Shown: positions 12,184 through 24,134 of the stretch, piece by piece
Position numbering within the stretch: position 1 is the stretch's first letter
Layout: each line of letters begins with the position of its first letter
Assembly: GCA_013115125.1 (NCBI GenBank)
Contig: JABANN010000091.1
Span: forward strand, 1-64,000
Reading direction: 5' to 3'
DNA length: 64,000 bases
Origin: Perkinsus olseni
Taxonomy: Eukaryota > Perkinsozoa > Perkinsida
Translations under genes and position numbers: made by a program
Notes under the pieces: model-generated
The model's database searches: none
Told to the model about the DNA's origin: nothing
The model's input: the letters and a program-made list of their open reading frames with translations, nothing else

Positions 12184-12983
12184 CAAGTCGATGTTGCTCA
12201 GCTGTTGGTCTCGAGGAAGATCACGTCAATTGGTATGATAGCGCTTCCCGACGACGAGCTGCAAAGAGCTTGCGCCCTTACTAAGCGAGAGGGCTAATTT
12301 GATTTGGTTGAAGAGCGTGGGTCGCAAGTTGCGACTCGCAACTACGGCCCAGCCCGCTCTCTCAAGAGGAAGGCCGGTGATTCTCGAGCCGAGTCTGAAC
12401 TACGCCCAGAATCGGTGGCCAGGCTGCAATCCCAGTTCAGGGCAAAATATGGCATGGCCATACCTGGCAGGGTCACGGTTGACGCTCAAATCCTGGGCAA
12501 GATCAAGAAGGACGAACTGGTGCAGGCTGCACCGTGCAGCTGACCGAATGTGATGAACCCGGCCCTCTTGCCGGTAAAAGGAGCCGAATTGTCATCGATC
12601 CGCATGGTAAATCCGTCAACATGGAGGATGTGCGTCCACCTCGAGCGGCCTATCAATGCGAAGCCGCTCATCTAGGTGCCTGCCTCACGCGCTTCTGCTT
12701 GTCGGCAGCTATGTTGGGTAAGATGAGTCCCACCGAAGCCCTTGTCTATATGGCTAGGCTTTTCGAATTGGACGAGAAGACTTCAGTCCAGGCCATAAAG
12801 TCCGCTGACTTAGGCGTGAGGCTAGAGGCCGTTCGCGGTGGTGGCGATGACTCCGATTCCCTTGGTCGCAAGTTAGCCTGCGGCCAAGCTGACATCCTGG
12901 CCGCGGCAGCCAGGCTGCCTGTCGCGCCGAAGGTCGTACCTGCACAAGGAGTGCGGCTTACATCAATTGCTTTGGGTCATTGA
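12184..12983 (+). CDS. Unrecognised ORFs, possibly derived from a mobile element
   Basis: Neighbouring frames at about 12184-12543 and 12534-12983 have coherent, helix-rich composition (LQRACALTKREG; SLKRKAGDSRAES; LGACLTRFCLSAAMLGKMSP; ALVYMARLFELDEKTSVQAI). No catalytic motif, zinc knuckle or transposase signature was seen, and there are no flanking repeats that I could pair. The style suggests a gag-like or ORF1-like protein of an old element, but this is a guess; it could equally be exons of a host gene. Confidence 0.35.
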
Positions 12984-14103
12984 ACAAGAACTGTGAGCAT
13001 TCTAGTTGGTAGTGCTAGCTATACGTCTCGCGAATCCGCCATTCGGGGAGATCGGAGTAAATGGAAGCTGATACGTAGGAGGCTACCACAGAGATTCAAT
13101 GAGCCATCCTTCTTCGACATGCGAAGAGTTGGCCAGTCACTTAGCAGGTTTCTTTGTCCGGGAAACATATTCTTCTTCTTGGAGAAACTTCTTGGAGGAA
13201 TGTTGAGGTGAGTTTATGATTATATCGTATAATTTATATGACAACGAAATTCGTTGGACGAATCTATATTGGAGTTGCACATCATTGATCGTTGATCGCT
13301 TGGCCTCATGTGATAAAAAAATACTGGTCTCTCTACGGCATTTGCCGAATGGGAGTTTTTGGCTAGCGAACGGTGATCTATTGCAATGCTCACACGAATT
13401 TGTCTCATAGTGTTGCGGAAGTCATCGGGCTATCACTCTTGCAGAGCTGGATACGTTGCTAGACTGGCCTCATCCTTCTTCCTGTCCCACCCTCATCCAG
13501 CCGCGCCCGTTGCCTCCGTGAGTGTCTGGGGCTATGTGGTGTGGGCACGAGACAATGGCATCCTCGCTCCACCGGTCGAGCTGTCGTACGGATCGGTCCG
13601 ATCCGATCGGATGTCTGCGATTCCGAAAAGGAGCTTGAAGTTGTTGATGAGTTAATGGACCACGCGTGGTCAGAGGGGGTGGTTACAGGCAACGCTTCGC
13701 GCCAAAGCAGCCAATGGAACAAGACTGTAAGGAAGGCACGAAACAAATAACGATTTCTCCGTAAGTCCAATGATGAACGAACTAGTCACCTGGGCTATGA
13801 TCAACGATGCCGACAGCAACGCATTGGTTCCGAGCATATCGGCTGACTCTACGACGAGGTTTACTTCGGTTCTTGACACTGTGCGACAGATCCCTGTGGG
13901 CGGACGATACTGAAGCTCTGCAATGACTAAGGTCCGAAATACTAGTAGCGGAAGTCCTCCGGCAGTGCGGCGCGGACCGAGGGAAGAAGATGACACTGCC
14001 GCCAAGAACTATCGTTAACAACGATTCGTTATCCGGTGGAACTCCGCGCATCATCCTCTGAATTGGTTCCTAGTATTGCTGACACGGAACTTGAAGACAC
14101 AGC
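12984..14103. other. No gene recognised
   Basis: Overlapping frames on both strands (for example 13386-13655 + and 13670-14005 -) show no family signature. The palindromic stretch GGATCGGTCCGATCCGATCGG lies near 13590. Confidence 0.4.
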
Positions 14104-14349
14104 ATGTGTCACACAGGGCAAGCTGCTGTTCGCTCGTGCATGACAGGAGACTGCAAACCGCCTTTCGCACCTCATCGCCGGATTCTGAAGCTAAAAAAGT
14201 ACGATGAGGAGGTTCTGGCTTGCTTCGGCCTTCACAATTTCCAGACGATGATAAGAGACCCGGAGCCCGAACTAGACGAGGATGATGACATCATCATGAT
14301 GTGGTGGAGGAAGATTTCAGAAGGGTCGACTACGCTGCCGAAGCTATGA
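14104..14349 (+). CDS. Possible exon of an unrecognised protein
   Basis: The open frame has an acidic stretch (PEPELDEDDDIIMMWWRK) after a Lys-rich segment. It looks more protein-like than surrounding frames, but I cannot attach it to a family or to splice sites. Confidence 0.3.
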   Translation: MCHTGQAAVRSCMTGDCKPPFAPHRRILKLKKYDEEVLACFGLHNFQTMIRDPEPELDEDDDIIMMWWRKISEGSTTLPKL

Positions 14350-14537
14350 CTAGCACCGGGAATCGTGACGCTCATACTTTCGAGTTCTTCGCGTGAGACT
14401 CACGCTCACTACTCAGTAGTGATCGCTAAGTTTATCAGTGTAGATCGTGAGTTCATAGTGACGGCGCTGTGGTGTGTCCCTGGGTCGGATCATGAAACCC
14501 ATGGTCATGGGTCGGATCACCCCCAGGTTACGGCTAA

Positions 14538-14768
14538 GGAGACTCAAGAGATACTATCAGGCCAAACGACTTCAAATGGACTCATTACGCGCCGGTATAC
14601 TCTGTTTGGTTCGAAGTGCAATCCGCTATCGGCGGCGGTGCTCTGCGGGCTTACGATGCTATCAAGCAAATCGCGATATTCACAATTCCTGAGGAATTAT
14701 TCCTCACCGTGCGGTTGTGTTCCATGTACCCTCAGTATGTTACAGCGCATTCCAGAAACCATTCGTGA
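14538..14768 (+). CDS. Possible terminal exon of an unrecognised protein
   Basis: A frame with no ATG reads DFKWTHYAPVYSVWFEVQS, GGGALRAYDAIKQIAIFTIP and FLTVRLCSMYPQYV before TGA at 14768. Aromatic and aliphatic residues alternate as in a folded domain. A stop lies just upstream (14535), so it would have to be an exon. Family unknown. Confidence 0.4.
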   Translation, partial: GDSRDTIRPNDFKWTHYAPVYSVWFEVQSAIGGGALRAYDAIKQIAIFTIPEELFLTVRLCSMYPQYVTAHSRNHS

Positions 14769-14838
14769 ACCACAACCCTCCCTCCCCACTTCGCAAAACT
14801 AACAAAAGGCAATACTCACGACAGCTGAACAGTCCGAA

Positions 14839-15839
14839 TCACGCTTTGCTCATGGGGTCTCGTTTTGGAGTAAAATACGTCGCGGTGAACTCCCGACCCT
14901 GAATTCAACTCATGTCATGCTAACACAAATACGAAAGCCTACCGGTCTCAGCCCTTTCCGATAAGCCGGATGATAGCCGAACTCTCGCTTCAGTAATTCT
15001 ATCCCTTTCCGGTGTTTGTCCCTAGCAGCATGATACTCTCCTTCGAGGAAGGACTCCATACCTGCAACGCAAGAACGAGACTTTCATAACGTCTACCATT
15101 GCTTCCACATAAGTCGCGGGCAGTACAATAAATAAGCCTGCTAGGACCACGCATCGGAAAATCCGAACAACGAGATCTTCACGGTGAAGACTAGACAACT
15201 CATCCGAAAAAATACCACAACTTTCTTATTCGGAAACTGGAGCTCTTCCCTTGATCGCATAGCAGTTTCGTGACAGCTCGGAGTAATCAGAAGTCCCCCA
15301 AGAAGCACCTCCCGAAAGAATTTTCAAGCGGCAGAAACACCTACTGTCGAATTTCTTCATGACCCCTCCCAGGGATGCCTCGCTGCTCATGGAGGCTACG
15401 AATGACTCGCACCGATCGATCTCCTGTTGCAGCTTGGCCCGGTGCCTGGAATAAAACAGCTTCACGACATCTATCGCTCACGGCCAGAAAGTTCCCATGC
15501 AGTCTTGCGAGTGTTAGCAGAATCAGTGTTCCCCGTCCACCTCTCCGCGTGCCAGGAAAGCTCTTCTCAGCAATTCACTGTAAAATCACATTCAAGAAAA
15601 CGATTCCGAAGTATATCCAACTCATGTGCGAAATAACGCTTTCCCTTGACATCAAAAGCAACCGACAGTCGCCAAGAAAAATTTTCAAACTTCCCGAGCG
15701 AACCACTAGAAACGCCCTCACTTTTGTAGGTGAGCTAGGTGTCGCCGCATGTCCTTCAATCCAGCCTCGTCCGTCCGGATCTCACTCCGTAGCTGCTGCA
15801 GTTGGCCCTCGAGCGAGCCCGTTATATTCGCACACTCGC
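14839..15839 (-). CDS. Coiled-coil protein, C-terminal half (possibly ciliary)
   Basis: Four exons (15722-15839, 15345-15445, 14943-15061, 14839-14898) join in consistent phases. They give a heptad-rich segment (GSLEGQLQQLRSEIRTDEAG, RRHLAHLQK, RAKLQQEIDRCESFVASM), then GEYHAARDKHRKGIELLKRE and a C-terminus FTATYFTPKRDPMSKA. The all-helical composition and the short FTATYFTPK end remind me of flagellar microtubule-associated coiled-coil proteins, but I cannot name the family. Exons further upstream (beyond 15840) are not resolved; an exon-like frame at 16500-16690 may belong to it. Confidence 0.7.
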
Positions 15840-17149
15840 CTAAAGACCATGTTCAACAGATCTTAATATAAACATTATGTTATTAATTGATACTAAGAGC
15901 AATGTATTACGATAACTCAAGATACTATCAATCTACTTTTTGTCTAGTCATCTAGTGTAGATATGTCTAGTGTATACATGTAATCATATATATAAATACA
16001 CATTCGAGTAAAGTGCTGTTTTTCGCAGTAAAAATCGCGCTGTGAAATGCGAAAGGTGTTTTGCACTAGCGTTTACCATATCGCGGGTGAAGCCCCAATG
16101 AGGTGGAGAGCAAAAAGTCTCATGACATTTCCCTAAGATTGATCCAAGCACGGATACCAACGGAACCGACAAATAGCCCCCATTCGCTGGCGTCTAGCTC
16201 TCCACCTAAGGGCAGTTAATATCACCTCCTGTCTTCTTCATTAGCGTACCGAGACTTGCAGATTTACGCAGCAGCGCTTTCCGTACCTACAAATACTCAA
16301 CATTCCAAACGCGCCAACGACAGACTTCGACTCAAGAGGTCGAAATGCTGTATAACGAGCGCGAAGATGCGGGCCGGTTGGTGATATAGTCAATTCGTCG
16401 ACTGCGACGACCGACAGCCAATGGCCGCTAGCCTCTGATTATCAGAGTCTGATACCCTTCTACTGGCTATTTCACCACATCAGGCCAGAAAATTCCGAAC
16501 CTCAAGTAAGGTAGTTGTGTTCAAGCCACGTAAGTCTGGTTTCCCCATCTTCGTTGCACTGCCTCGCACGAAGATCGATCCACTAATCGACTCCTTGCTA
16601 AGCTTCACCCTAGCGTGTGTTTTTCGACGTAGAACCGCCAATTGCACAGAAGAATCAAGAAGCCTTCGAGGCATTGCTCCTAAGACCATCCCTGCTCTCG
16701 TTCCGGGACCCAGACCGACAACCGGAACCCGGATTCTCGTAACAGCATCGTAGAGACAAGTCTAGCGGAAAAAGCCCTGATACAACTCATTTTCATCCCG
16801 AAATCTTGGATGAAAATAAGGCGCCAGTAAAATTGAGGGAAAATGGCCCGTCCCCTATCACCTCAAATCCCGCTACACTGGATGTCGGTATCGGACCATC
16901 GTTACCGCTGTGACTAGACATGGACGTAAACAACAACTAACACAACCCTCCCAAGGATACTCGGCGCGCTCTACCTAAAACCTCAAGTGTATGTGAGCTT
17001 CGTACCACACCTTCACCAAATCACCAACACAAGGCTCTACAACAGTGCTACTCGAAGCTGTGTGTGTTGGAACTACTAGTAGTGAAGCGATGATCGTAGC
17101 AATGATGGCGATAAGTCGACGGACAGCATCATCCCGCCTCAGGTTCTCC
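15840..17149. other. Unresolved; probably 5' exons of the coiled-coil gene
   Basis: One minus-strand frame near 16500-16690 (MPRRLLDSSVQLAVLRRK...) follows a plausible acceptor and could be an exon. The rest, including the A/T-rich stretch at 15860-16030, shows nothing I can support. Confidence 0.35.
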
Positions 17150-20100
17150 TCAAGATTGTTCGGGCTGAAAAAGCAAGTTGCAATGAAATCGATCACGCGA
17201 TCGATTATCCCTCCTTACGACGTGATAGTTTTCGAGTGGTTTGAAGTAGGGATGCAGCATAGCCTCCTTTGGTAGGATACGCGTTGCATGATCGTACCGC
17301 AGCATCTTGTCCAGCAGATCAATGAACTCATTCGACACCTAAAAATCACGGGAAAAATAAATATAAATGAGGCGTTTAATAAACCAATCCTGAAACTCGG
17401 CAACGAGCCCGGAACCGTCGTTGACGTGTAGAAAGCAATTCCAACAGCGAGACTGAACTACACGAGTATCTTATCGAACCGTGGGCAAGGCAGGGTACTA
17501 TAACATCAATGTTACAAAACCGAAAACAATCCCCTGGTCAATACTCATAGTGAAAGTAACTTAATAATTAACATTTTCATGAACGGATTCTTTAAGAATC
17601 CGTTCATGAAAATACTAACTCTTAACAGATTCTTAACACGGAGAATCCGTGTTAAGAATCATTCTTATTGAATGTTTCCGTTAACAAGCCAAAAACGGCA
17701 ATTCGCCAACACGACTTGAGCCCTCACCAAGTGCTGGTTCTCTGCTGTGATGAACTTCTGCCAAGGCTTCCGAGGGTGCCTCCCTAGGATATCGTCAAAG
17801 TTAGGATCTAGGTCTGAAAAGAATACAACTTGTCCGGATCGAACCCACAACCTTTCGACTACTAGCAGGGGCCGATAACCATCACACCACAACTCCCCTC
17901 CTACCTAGGTCGTACTTGTCTAAGTACTCAAACAGCTCATCTGTTCCCAACACGCGCGCGATCTTCACCAATTGATCATAGTTGTCATGGCCTGAGCACA
18001 CCGAGACTGCACAATCACACTAAGATACTCCTAACCACCGAGAAGCGGTCTTAATGAGGTAATACATTGAATATAGGATTTAAGTACTTCTACGAACCAT
18101 CCAAGCGACGCCACTCACAACAAGTTTCCGAATCTCGCCGGGCCTTTGACAGACAGCCAGCCAAAGATTTCGAGGACCCTCCCACAATCATCTTCTACGC
18201 ATTCCTGCAATGCGGGAGAGGCAGCGGTCTATTGACCGCCCCCCCCCCAACGATCAACTTCTACCATCTCCCTCAAGACTTCTTCCCTTCCAGCTCACCA
18301 TGGAAGAACGGTTCTCGCCTAAACGTCATCCCGGCAAGCATGCACCCGAGACTCCACATATCGAGAGAATAGTCGTAGGTTTGAAGATCCACCAACAACT
18401 CAGGTCCCTTGTAGTATCTACCAGCAAGACCAACCTCCACAAGTTCGATGCTCGAGTGCTATTCAGAACTAGGCCAACTGTGATCCTTCCAGACTCGCAA
18501 CGCTGCAGGGAGAGTGAATCTCTTATACCAAATTTTCCCCTAATCACAGCAGACCAATACCGACCTCTAGGAAGGAAACTTTTGTAAACACGTACGGGTT
18601 GCGCCCTCCACCACAGCCATCGAAATTGAATTCGCGGCCCGTAACCGCTACTACCTGCTGGCCACTCGGACGTTGTATTCTCTATGAGGATGGTAGAACT
18701 CTGCTAGGCCCCAATCGATCAAACGCAGCTTGCGATGGGCATGATCTGAGAAAAAATACACACAAAATGCAACATGCCGGGATCGAACCGGGGACCTACC
18801 GATCATAATGTTATGTGGCTTCACATCTCTGTGAATTATACCTTGAGAGTGGCAGAAGTCCAAGGCCTTCAATATCTCCCGCATGTAGTATCTGATGCAA
18901 TTGGCGCTCGCCATTTTAATCGATATTCATCCCTCAGCAGGATCCCACCTGATGTCCATGTCCGTTAGAGTCGGGTAGAGAGTTTTGAAGTCGGTGTTGT
19001 CAACATACTCGAAGACCTGAGCGAACCAAGGAGGACAAAATCAGTAGCAGTGATCGAACTGAGCGCTTCTCACGGTGCTGCTGAGTCCAAAGGAGCACTC
19101 ATTCTACTCACAGTACGAAAACACGGTTATGATGAAGACCATGGCCAAACAACACAGGCACTCCCTCGGACAATTTCATCGACATGTCGATCGTTATGAC
19201 GATCCAGACTGTTATCATGATCACCATGGCTAAGGGATGAGCGGACAGGACAGATGGCGCGCCTCAAGGCTCTAGACAACTGCTCGAAACGGCAGGTACT
19301 GAGCTACACCCCAGCCTGGTGGGAGTCCGAATATGAGAGCAACACATTTCCTACTATGAGAACAGTATGATAACAGTTTTGATACAGAATCATTATTATG
19401 ATGATTTTATGATAACAGGACACCCATCGCCAAGTTCGAAACCCTGTCCAATGGTCAGTCTACATAGCGGCCGAATTCAAGAGTTAAGGAAAGCCGCATC
19501 TCTCTTCCCAACCATCAGAAGTAGTTCCGATCGACAAAGTAATGATTTCTTACCAGACTTGGTGTCTTCGAGTTCGGGTCCCTCACAACATCATACAGCT
19601 CAACCACGTTAGTCCCCCCGCAAAGATTCTGCAAGATCTTGATCTCGCGCTTGATCTTCTTCTTCTTCACTGGCTTGAGAATTTTTATGACACACTTCTC
19701 GCCAGTCGGCACGCGGATTCCTGACAATTCAGCGGAGCTGCGGCGGGTCGGGCGAGTGAGGGAAGCCACTACTACCCTCGAAAACCTCAGAGTACTTCCC
19801 GCGCCCTATTTTTCGAATTACTTCGTAATTATCTTGGTTCCTGAGGAAGACCGATCATCCACAAAGAGAGGAGAGAACAATCATTTCGAAGTGAAACACA
19901 GGACGAGGTGCTCATTAAACTCTACTACGTCGGCCAGCCAGTTAGGACTGATACCACTTCAGGAGACAGGCGCGTCTCGAATGACGACAAAGTTGTGGCT
20001 TCGCGCTCTAGTGACAAAATTCTTTCGAGCACGCTACCATACAACGCCACGATCTATGAAATCTTCCTTAAAGAACCAGCGACCATTATTGCCTTTTTAC

Positions 20101-20443
20101 GAGTTGCATGCAGCGAACTTCGACGGATAGAATTTCGCTGGTTCAGTATCATCAGTGAGCACGATCTCCTACTCCCCTTAGCTTCGAGAAAAATCCTCCC
20201 ACGGAAAAATATAAAATATTTAAAGATATTTTCATTGTCCGGAGGAACCTTGGATATTTTTATTACCCCCAGTTGACGGTGAGGGCTTCATAATCCCAGT
20301 ACTCCTTGGGTCGCTTCTCATTCACATCCGCATAGTAGCGAGGTAAAGCTTGAGCTGCATTAGCTACACAGAAGGGAAACCATCCGACCTGTTTTGTATC
20401 TTACACGCTTGAAGCTAAGATACCTACCTGTTAATTCGGTCAT
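17150..20443 (-). CDS. CKA: Casein kinase 2 catalytic subunit (CK2 alpha)
   Basis: Constitutive Ser/Thr kinase acting on acidic sites, normally in a tetramer with CK2 beta. Twelve exons (20428-20443, 20267-20363, 19776-19840, 19554-19720, 18949-19016, 18800-18891, 18655-18745, 18299-18417, 17905-17991, 17728-17813, 17219-17338, 17150-17164) sum to 1023 nt, 340 residues. Motifs in order: [13 protein letters not shown], Gly loop [27 protein letters not shown] (the CK2 basic cluster), catalytic [22 protein letters not shown] (the CK2 DWG in place of DFG), [27 protein letters not shown] and [20 protein letters not shown]. Length and order match CK2 alpha throughout. The start MTELTANAAQ is on a 16-nt exon. 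Three introns contain tRNA-like sequence, and one holds perfect hairpins. Confidence 0.97.
17573..17660. repeat. Two adjacent perfect hairpins in a CK2 intron
   Basis: 17573-17613 is a near-perfect palindrome (arm ATTTTCATGAACGGATTCTT) and 17628-17660 is a second one (arm GATTCTTAACACGG). Both sit in the CK2 alpha intron 17339-17727. Confidence 0.85.
17814..17904 (-). repeat. tRNA-like intron spanning both halves, CK2 alpha
   Basis: The entire 91-nt intron reads like a tRNA on the coding strand: GAGTTGTGGTGTGATGGTTA (A-box region) and later AGGTTGTGGGTTCGATCC (T-arm/B-box), then a TTGTATTCTTTTCAG acceptor. The anticodon arm does not pair well. The exons join as KYDL / DLDPNFDD exactly as in other CK2 proteins. 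Confidence 0.88.
18746..18799 (-). repeat. tRNA 3'-half intron, CK2 alpha
   Basis: A 54-nt intron starting GTAGGTCCCCGGTTCGATCC and continuing CGGCATGTTGCATTTT to a TTTCTCAG acceptor. The donor GT lies in what would be the tRNA variable region. It splits PHNIMID / [13 protein letters not shown] in frame inside the kinase core. Confidence 0.9.
19286..19315 (-). repeat. tRNA 5'-half-like sequence in a CK2 intron
   Basis: On the minus strand GGGGTGTAGCTCAGTACCTG resembles a tRNA acceptor 5' strand plus D-arm with an A-box (TAGCTCAGT). It lies in the long intron 19017-19553. No convincing T-arm follows on the same strand. Confidence 0.6.
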
Positions 20444-22326
20444 CGGTGAAGTAGTAAAGTACCTTCCTTTTTTCTTCCTTTCAGTGCGAGTATTCGAAAC
20501 GTTCAAGCTAGTTGACAGGAAGCGTTGACTTCCAGCACACAAAGATCGAACTTGGCTTGAACGAAAGAGCGATAAAGCAGAGGGTAGACGAGTACTGCCA
20601 CAGAAAAGCTTTCGGATGGTAGATCGGCTAGCACTCTGCAGAATAAGGGTCCCCGCTCGACGACGACGACAAGGGAAGGGGAGAAGAAGGGGAGAACAAC
20701 AACACCCTAGAAGCAGGCACAGTAGCAATCACTGGCGGTGTGGACTACCCTACTGCCTCTGCAGTAATGCTATCGAAATTTGGTATGACGGGTAGAAGAC
20801 GATCCTGGAAGGGCTCTGGAAACTCTATATATTAAACGCCCAGGGAACTTCAAGACACCACTCCCTCCTCCCGACGCCAGTAGAAGCTCGATACTGGCTT
20901 ACCCGTCACCGGGCTCTCTTACTCAAGGGGAGATCGTCCCTGTGCCGATAATAAGAAGTTCATAAAGGGGGGGGGCGCCCCTAGAATTGAATACAACGCG
21001 AAGAAGACGGTCCTGGGAGAGCGCTTAAATCTCAGGAGAGGTCGTCTATTCAACGCTCGAGAGAAGCCTCAGAGATGCCCAGAGAACCCCACACTTCCGT
21101 CGAACCTACAGGCGCTCCAATTTGGTACGAAAGTCGCTTCGCTATCGGACTCGAGCAGAAACCTTCTGTTATCTAAAGGGGGAAGTTAGAAAAGTAGAAA
21201 TTACCGCGGTTTGAGAAAAGTTTGTCAAACCTCCCCTCCGGACGTAAAAACGAGGGGTGGCGCTACTGTCATCTCGAAGCCTCGGTGTTGATACTCGCCG
21301 TGCTGCTGTGGCCACTAGGACAAGGTCTGAGAAGCAGCCCCTCGCCGCCCGTTCGGACTTTAAGTGAACCTCGGCGGCTGAGGACTCTGAATGCAGCTCA
21401 GATTCTGAGTTGATTTTGAAACTCAGTATCAATTCTGGAATTGATTTGTGCTCGAAGACAGCGGTACCAGGATCGAGTCCAAGCTTTAAAATTGGCGTCT
21501 TGGACTCCTTATATGAGGACCGGCATGAGAGTGTTCCTCACCCAATGCGGAAGCGTTGAGGAAATGTAAGGGAGCAAGATTTGCTAGTTTGGACTTACCA
21601 CCGATGTGCATCGCTGACAAGTGTGATGGCCACATTTAAGACTCCAGTCCTCGATTCGCTGGAAGGGTCGGATTACGGTCACGAAAAAGGTGAGAGGAAT
21701 CAGGTGGTACACAACTTGACCTATTTTGAATCTTGCAAGGATCAACCTTGATCCGCAAAGATTCCCCGCACGCATGTCGGCTCATATCCACCTCTCCCTC
21801 CCATTACAATTACGGCGTATCTTTTCAAGCTGGTCGTATCCAAGTAAGGTCGACCTTCCCGTATCTTTCCCTTCAGGTGGCCGCAGTCTCTCCCTCGACT
21901 CCGAAGAGTCATCCGTCATTTGCGACGTCCCTCCCCGAAGATCCAAGAGCGACACCAACTGGTTAGCCTCACCCATATCTTCCTCTCTTCAACCTAAGAT
22001 TCTCTTCCCTCAGTTCAACAGCCGCCGCTCTCTCCAAAAGCACCATCGACGCCGAAAAGCACTATCACAGCTGCCTCGACGACTCCCCCGTACTCTCCCT
22101 CTTCCCTAGAGGACTTCTTCACTGCCGCTGTCCTCAGGTTCATCCTGACTGGTCTAGCCGCCCAGAGCTGCACCCCGACTCACGTTGGTGCGAACGAGCG
22201 ATCAACGCCCCTTGCTTTACTCCGACATCCATATGGACTCCAACGGTCGCTGACAGCGCTTCTACAGTAGGCCCTCCAGCTCCGGTCAGTAAAACAATTC
22301 TGAAACTCAGAATCTGGGCTTGGTCA
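20444..22326. other. No gene recognised
   Basis: Upstream of CK2 alpha. Frames on both strands (for example 20360-20728 -, 21169-21432 -, 21726-22109 +) lack family motifs. G-runs occur at 20968-20976. A weak T-loop-like CCAGGATCGAGTCC at 21468 is not counted. Confidence 0.4.
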
Positions 22327-22464
22327 CTACCCGTAAAATGCGGTTCTAAGTTTCACAAAATGTCTATCGGACGGTCCTTGTGAGAGGCTCTCGAGCTCTT
22401 TCCCGCTCGGTGTCAGGACGAGTACCAGCCACGCTATTACGGCGAAGTTGATGCCCATCCACAC
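22327..22464 (-). CDS. Possible last exon of a membrane protein
   Basis: After a TGTGCAG acceptor the frame reads VWMGINFAVIAWLVLVL, a transmembrane helix, then a polar tail GKELESLSQGPSDRHFVKLR ending TAG at 22327. Upstream exons are unresolved. It overlaps nothing certain on the other strand. Confidence 0.4.
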   Translation of the reverse strand: MWMGINFAVIAWLVLVLTPSGKELESLSQGPSDRHFVKLRTAFYG

Positions 22465-22553
22465 CTGCACAGAAGACGCCCTTCGAACCCACCCCCGACC
22501 CTCTCTGAAGGTAAGCGCCTTAAGACTGCTAGCGAGGGTGATGTTGCTTCCAG

Positions 22554-22989
22554 GTGGCGGTGGATACATGTACTACAGCGCCGTACGCACGCCCGCTCAA
22601 TCCAGCTTGCCATCTCCGTTGAACTGCACGACCCCTAGCGGCGCGGCATCTACATCAGGAGCAGCGGCTAGCCGGAATAAGACGCCGCTTTACATAAGTG
22701 ACCATTTGCCGGATGTCGTCGCTTCGCCTGGCGAGGCACGCCAGGACGACTCTCATGAGATCAGCCGTAAGCGGATCGGAAATTTCCCAGTCGAAGCTTT
22801 CGCTATTTGTCAGGTTTCCGTGGTCAGCTGTACCAACTAGGCGTCCGTGACTCGCAAGAGCAGCTGGTCACAGCCCGATTGCTAATCAGCACCGCTAGAG
22901 GGATCGATGAGCTGTCGCGAAGGCTTGGCAAACCCGTCGTCGGGGAGTTGGTGCAGCTTCTCCTTGCTGAGAGAGCTGCGGGAGAAGGA
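22554..22989 (+). CDS. Two exons of an unrecognised protein
   Basis: Exon 22554-22766 (YMYYSAVRTPAQSSLPSP, Ser/Ala-rich, then LYISDHLPDVVASPGEARQD) joins exon 22814-22989 in phase (EISRFRGQLYQLGVRDSQEQ; LLISTARGIDELSRRLGKP; GELVQLLLAERAAGEG). Donor GTAAGC sites end both. The second exon is helical and hydrophilic. Family unknown, both ends open. Confidence 0.5.
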
Positions 22990-23886
22990 GTAAGCTTATT
23001 TTTGATTTTTAACAGTAGGCCTTCAACGCTTTTGATACGCTGTAGTGCGTTTTTAGCGCTCCCGATAGATACACTTTAACTTTCGACACGCTTTGACGAG
23101 AATAACTCTCGAAATAAGTTTCATTCGTAACAGTTTCGAAATTGGTATTAATAATTGTCAGTGACCCAAGTAATTGAACAATTCTTGAAGCAGGATATTG
23201 ATATTTTTTTCAAAGGAGTATTCGTCGTTCGAGAGAGCCTGCAGGTGCCTTTCCAGTCGATCGTCACCTTCACCTAGAAAAGGGCATATTTTTCGCGAAA
23301 TATCTACCCGGAAATTTTCCGATTTCTAAGTTTGTCCGACTGTTCTTCAATTGGCATGCTGGAAATTTCCGTGGCGTTTTCTGGGAGTGTCGCGGACTCC
23401 TCATTTTTCGGTTCATTTTCGGCAACCCCTGAGGAGTTTCATTTTTTCCGGCAAAGCGCACCGAGTCTTCTGCTGTTTTTGCCTTAACCTTGTCGTTAAG
23501 AAACCCTCCGCTGCCATACAAATAGATGTATCTTTGCAAATTCTGTCACTTGCATGCTTGGACCTCGGATATTCTCTATTCGTGCTTTCCTTCTTCTCAG
23601 TCATCCTCGAATATCGAGTCCACACCATCAACAGCAGATGAAGAGCTTCTCCCAGTCGGGCTTCTTGAGATTGAGTGACGATGGTGGTCGTATTTACGAA
23701 GTACCACAGTTGACTTATGCTTTAATGCTACCCTCACTGCTACTGCTGTTACCCTCAAGACTCGTTCTCGTTATCATCTTCAATCCCGAAATCTCGTATT
23801 CGTCAGTTGCCCGTCGATGTGCCAATTTGTGAAGTAGTTCAGTAGAAGGAGGAAGGTGTTTGCAATAGTCGTAGCAGTCGTGACTT
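22990..23886. other. No gene recognised
   Basis: A/T-rich, with self-complementary GGAAATTTTCC near 23310. A long Lys/Arg-rich minus frame (23270-23539) has no family character. Confidence 0.4.
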
Positions 23887-24134
23887 TCACCTAGCAGTCT
23901 TCATGAACACTTCTGCTGTTACTGTTCGTTTTCCTCTGATTTGAGAAAGGTATGGTATGGCCTCCTGTTGCAAGGCGCCCATAAGTCCTTCTGGGTCGAT
24001 AGGTGCAACGCGAGATGAGTACGAATGAATAGTCGCTATTTGTATATCCTGCTGGACGTTTGTGTCCGAAGTCGTCGTAGTAGCATTGAAAAAGGAAGAA
24101 AAGATCTTAATTTGGTTCACAGCGTGATTGTCAT
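23887..24134 (-). CDS. Possible exon of an unrecognised protein
   Basis: After a GACTTAG acceptor the frame reads DDNHAVNQIKIFSSFFNATT, IATIHSYSSRVAPIDPEGLM and LQQEAIPYLSQIRGKRTVTA, and meets a GTGAAAG donor or the TGA at 23887. It is protein-like, but no family is recognised. Confidence 0.4.

Noticed and set aside
17804-17910. ACCTAG direct repeats flanking the CK2 alpha tRNA-like intron as a target-site duplication
   Set aside because: Both copies are kept in the mature mRNA and encode the conserved D-L-D-L of CK2, which has normal length, so they probably predate the intron.
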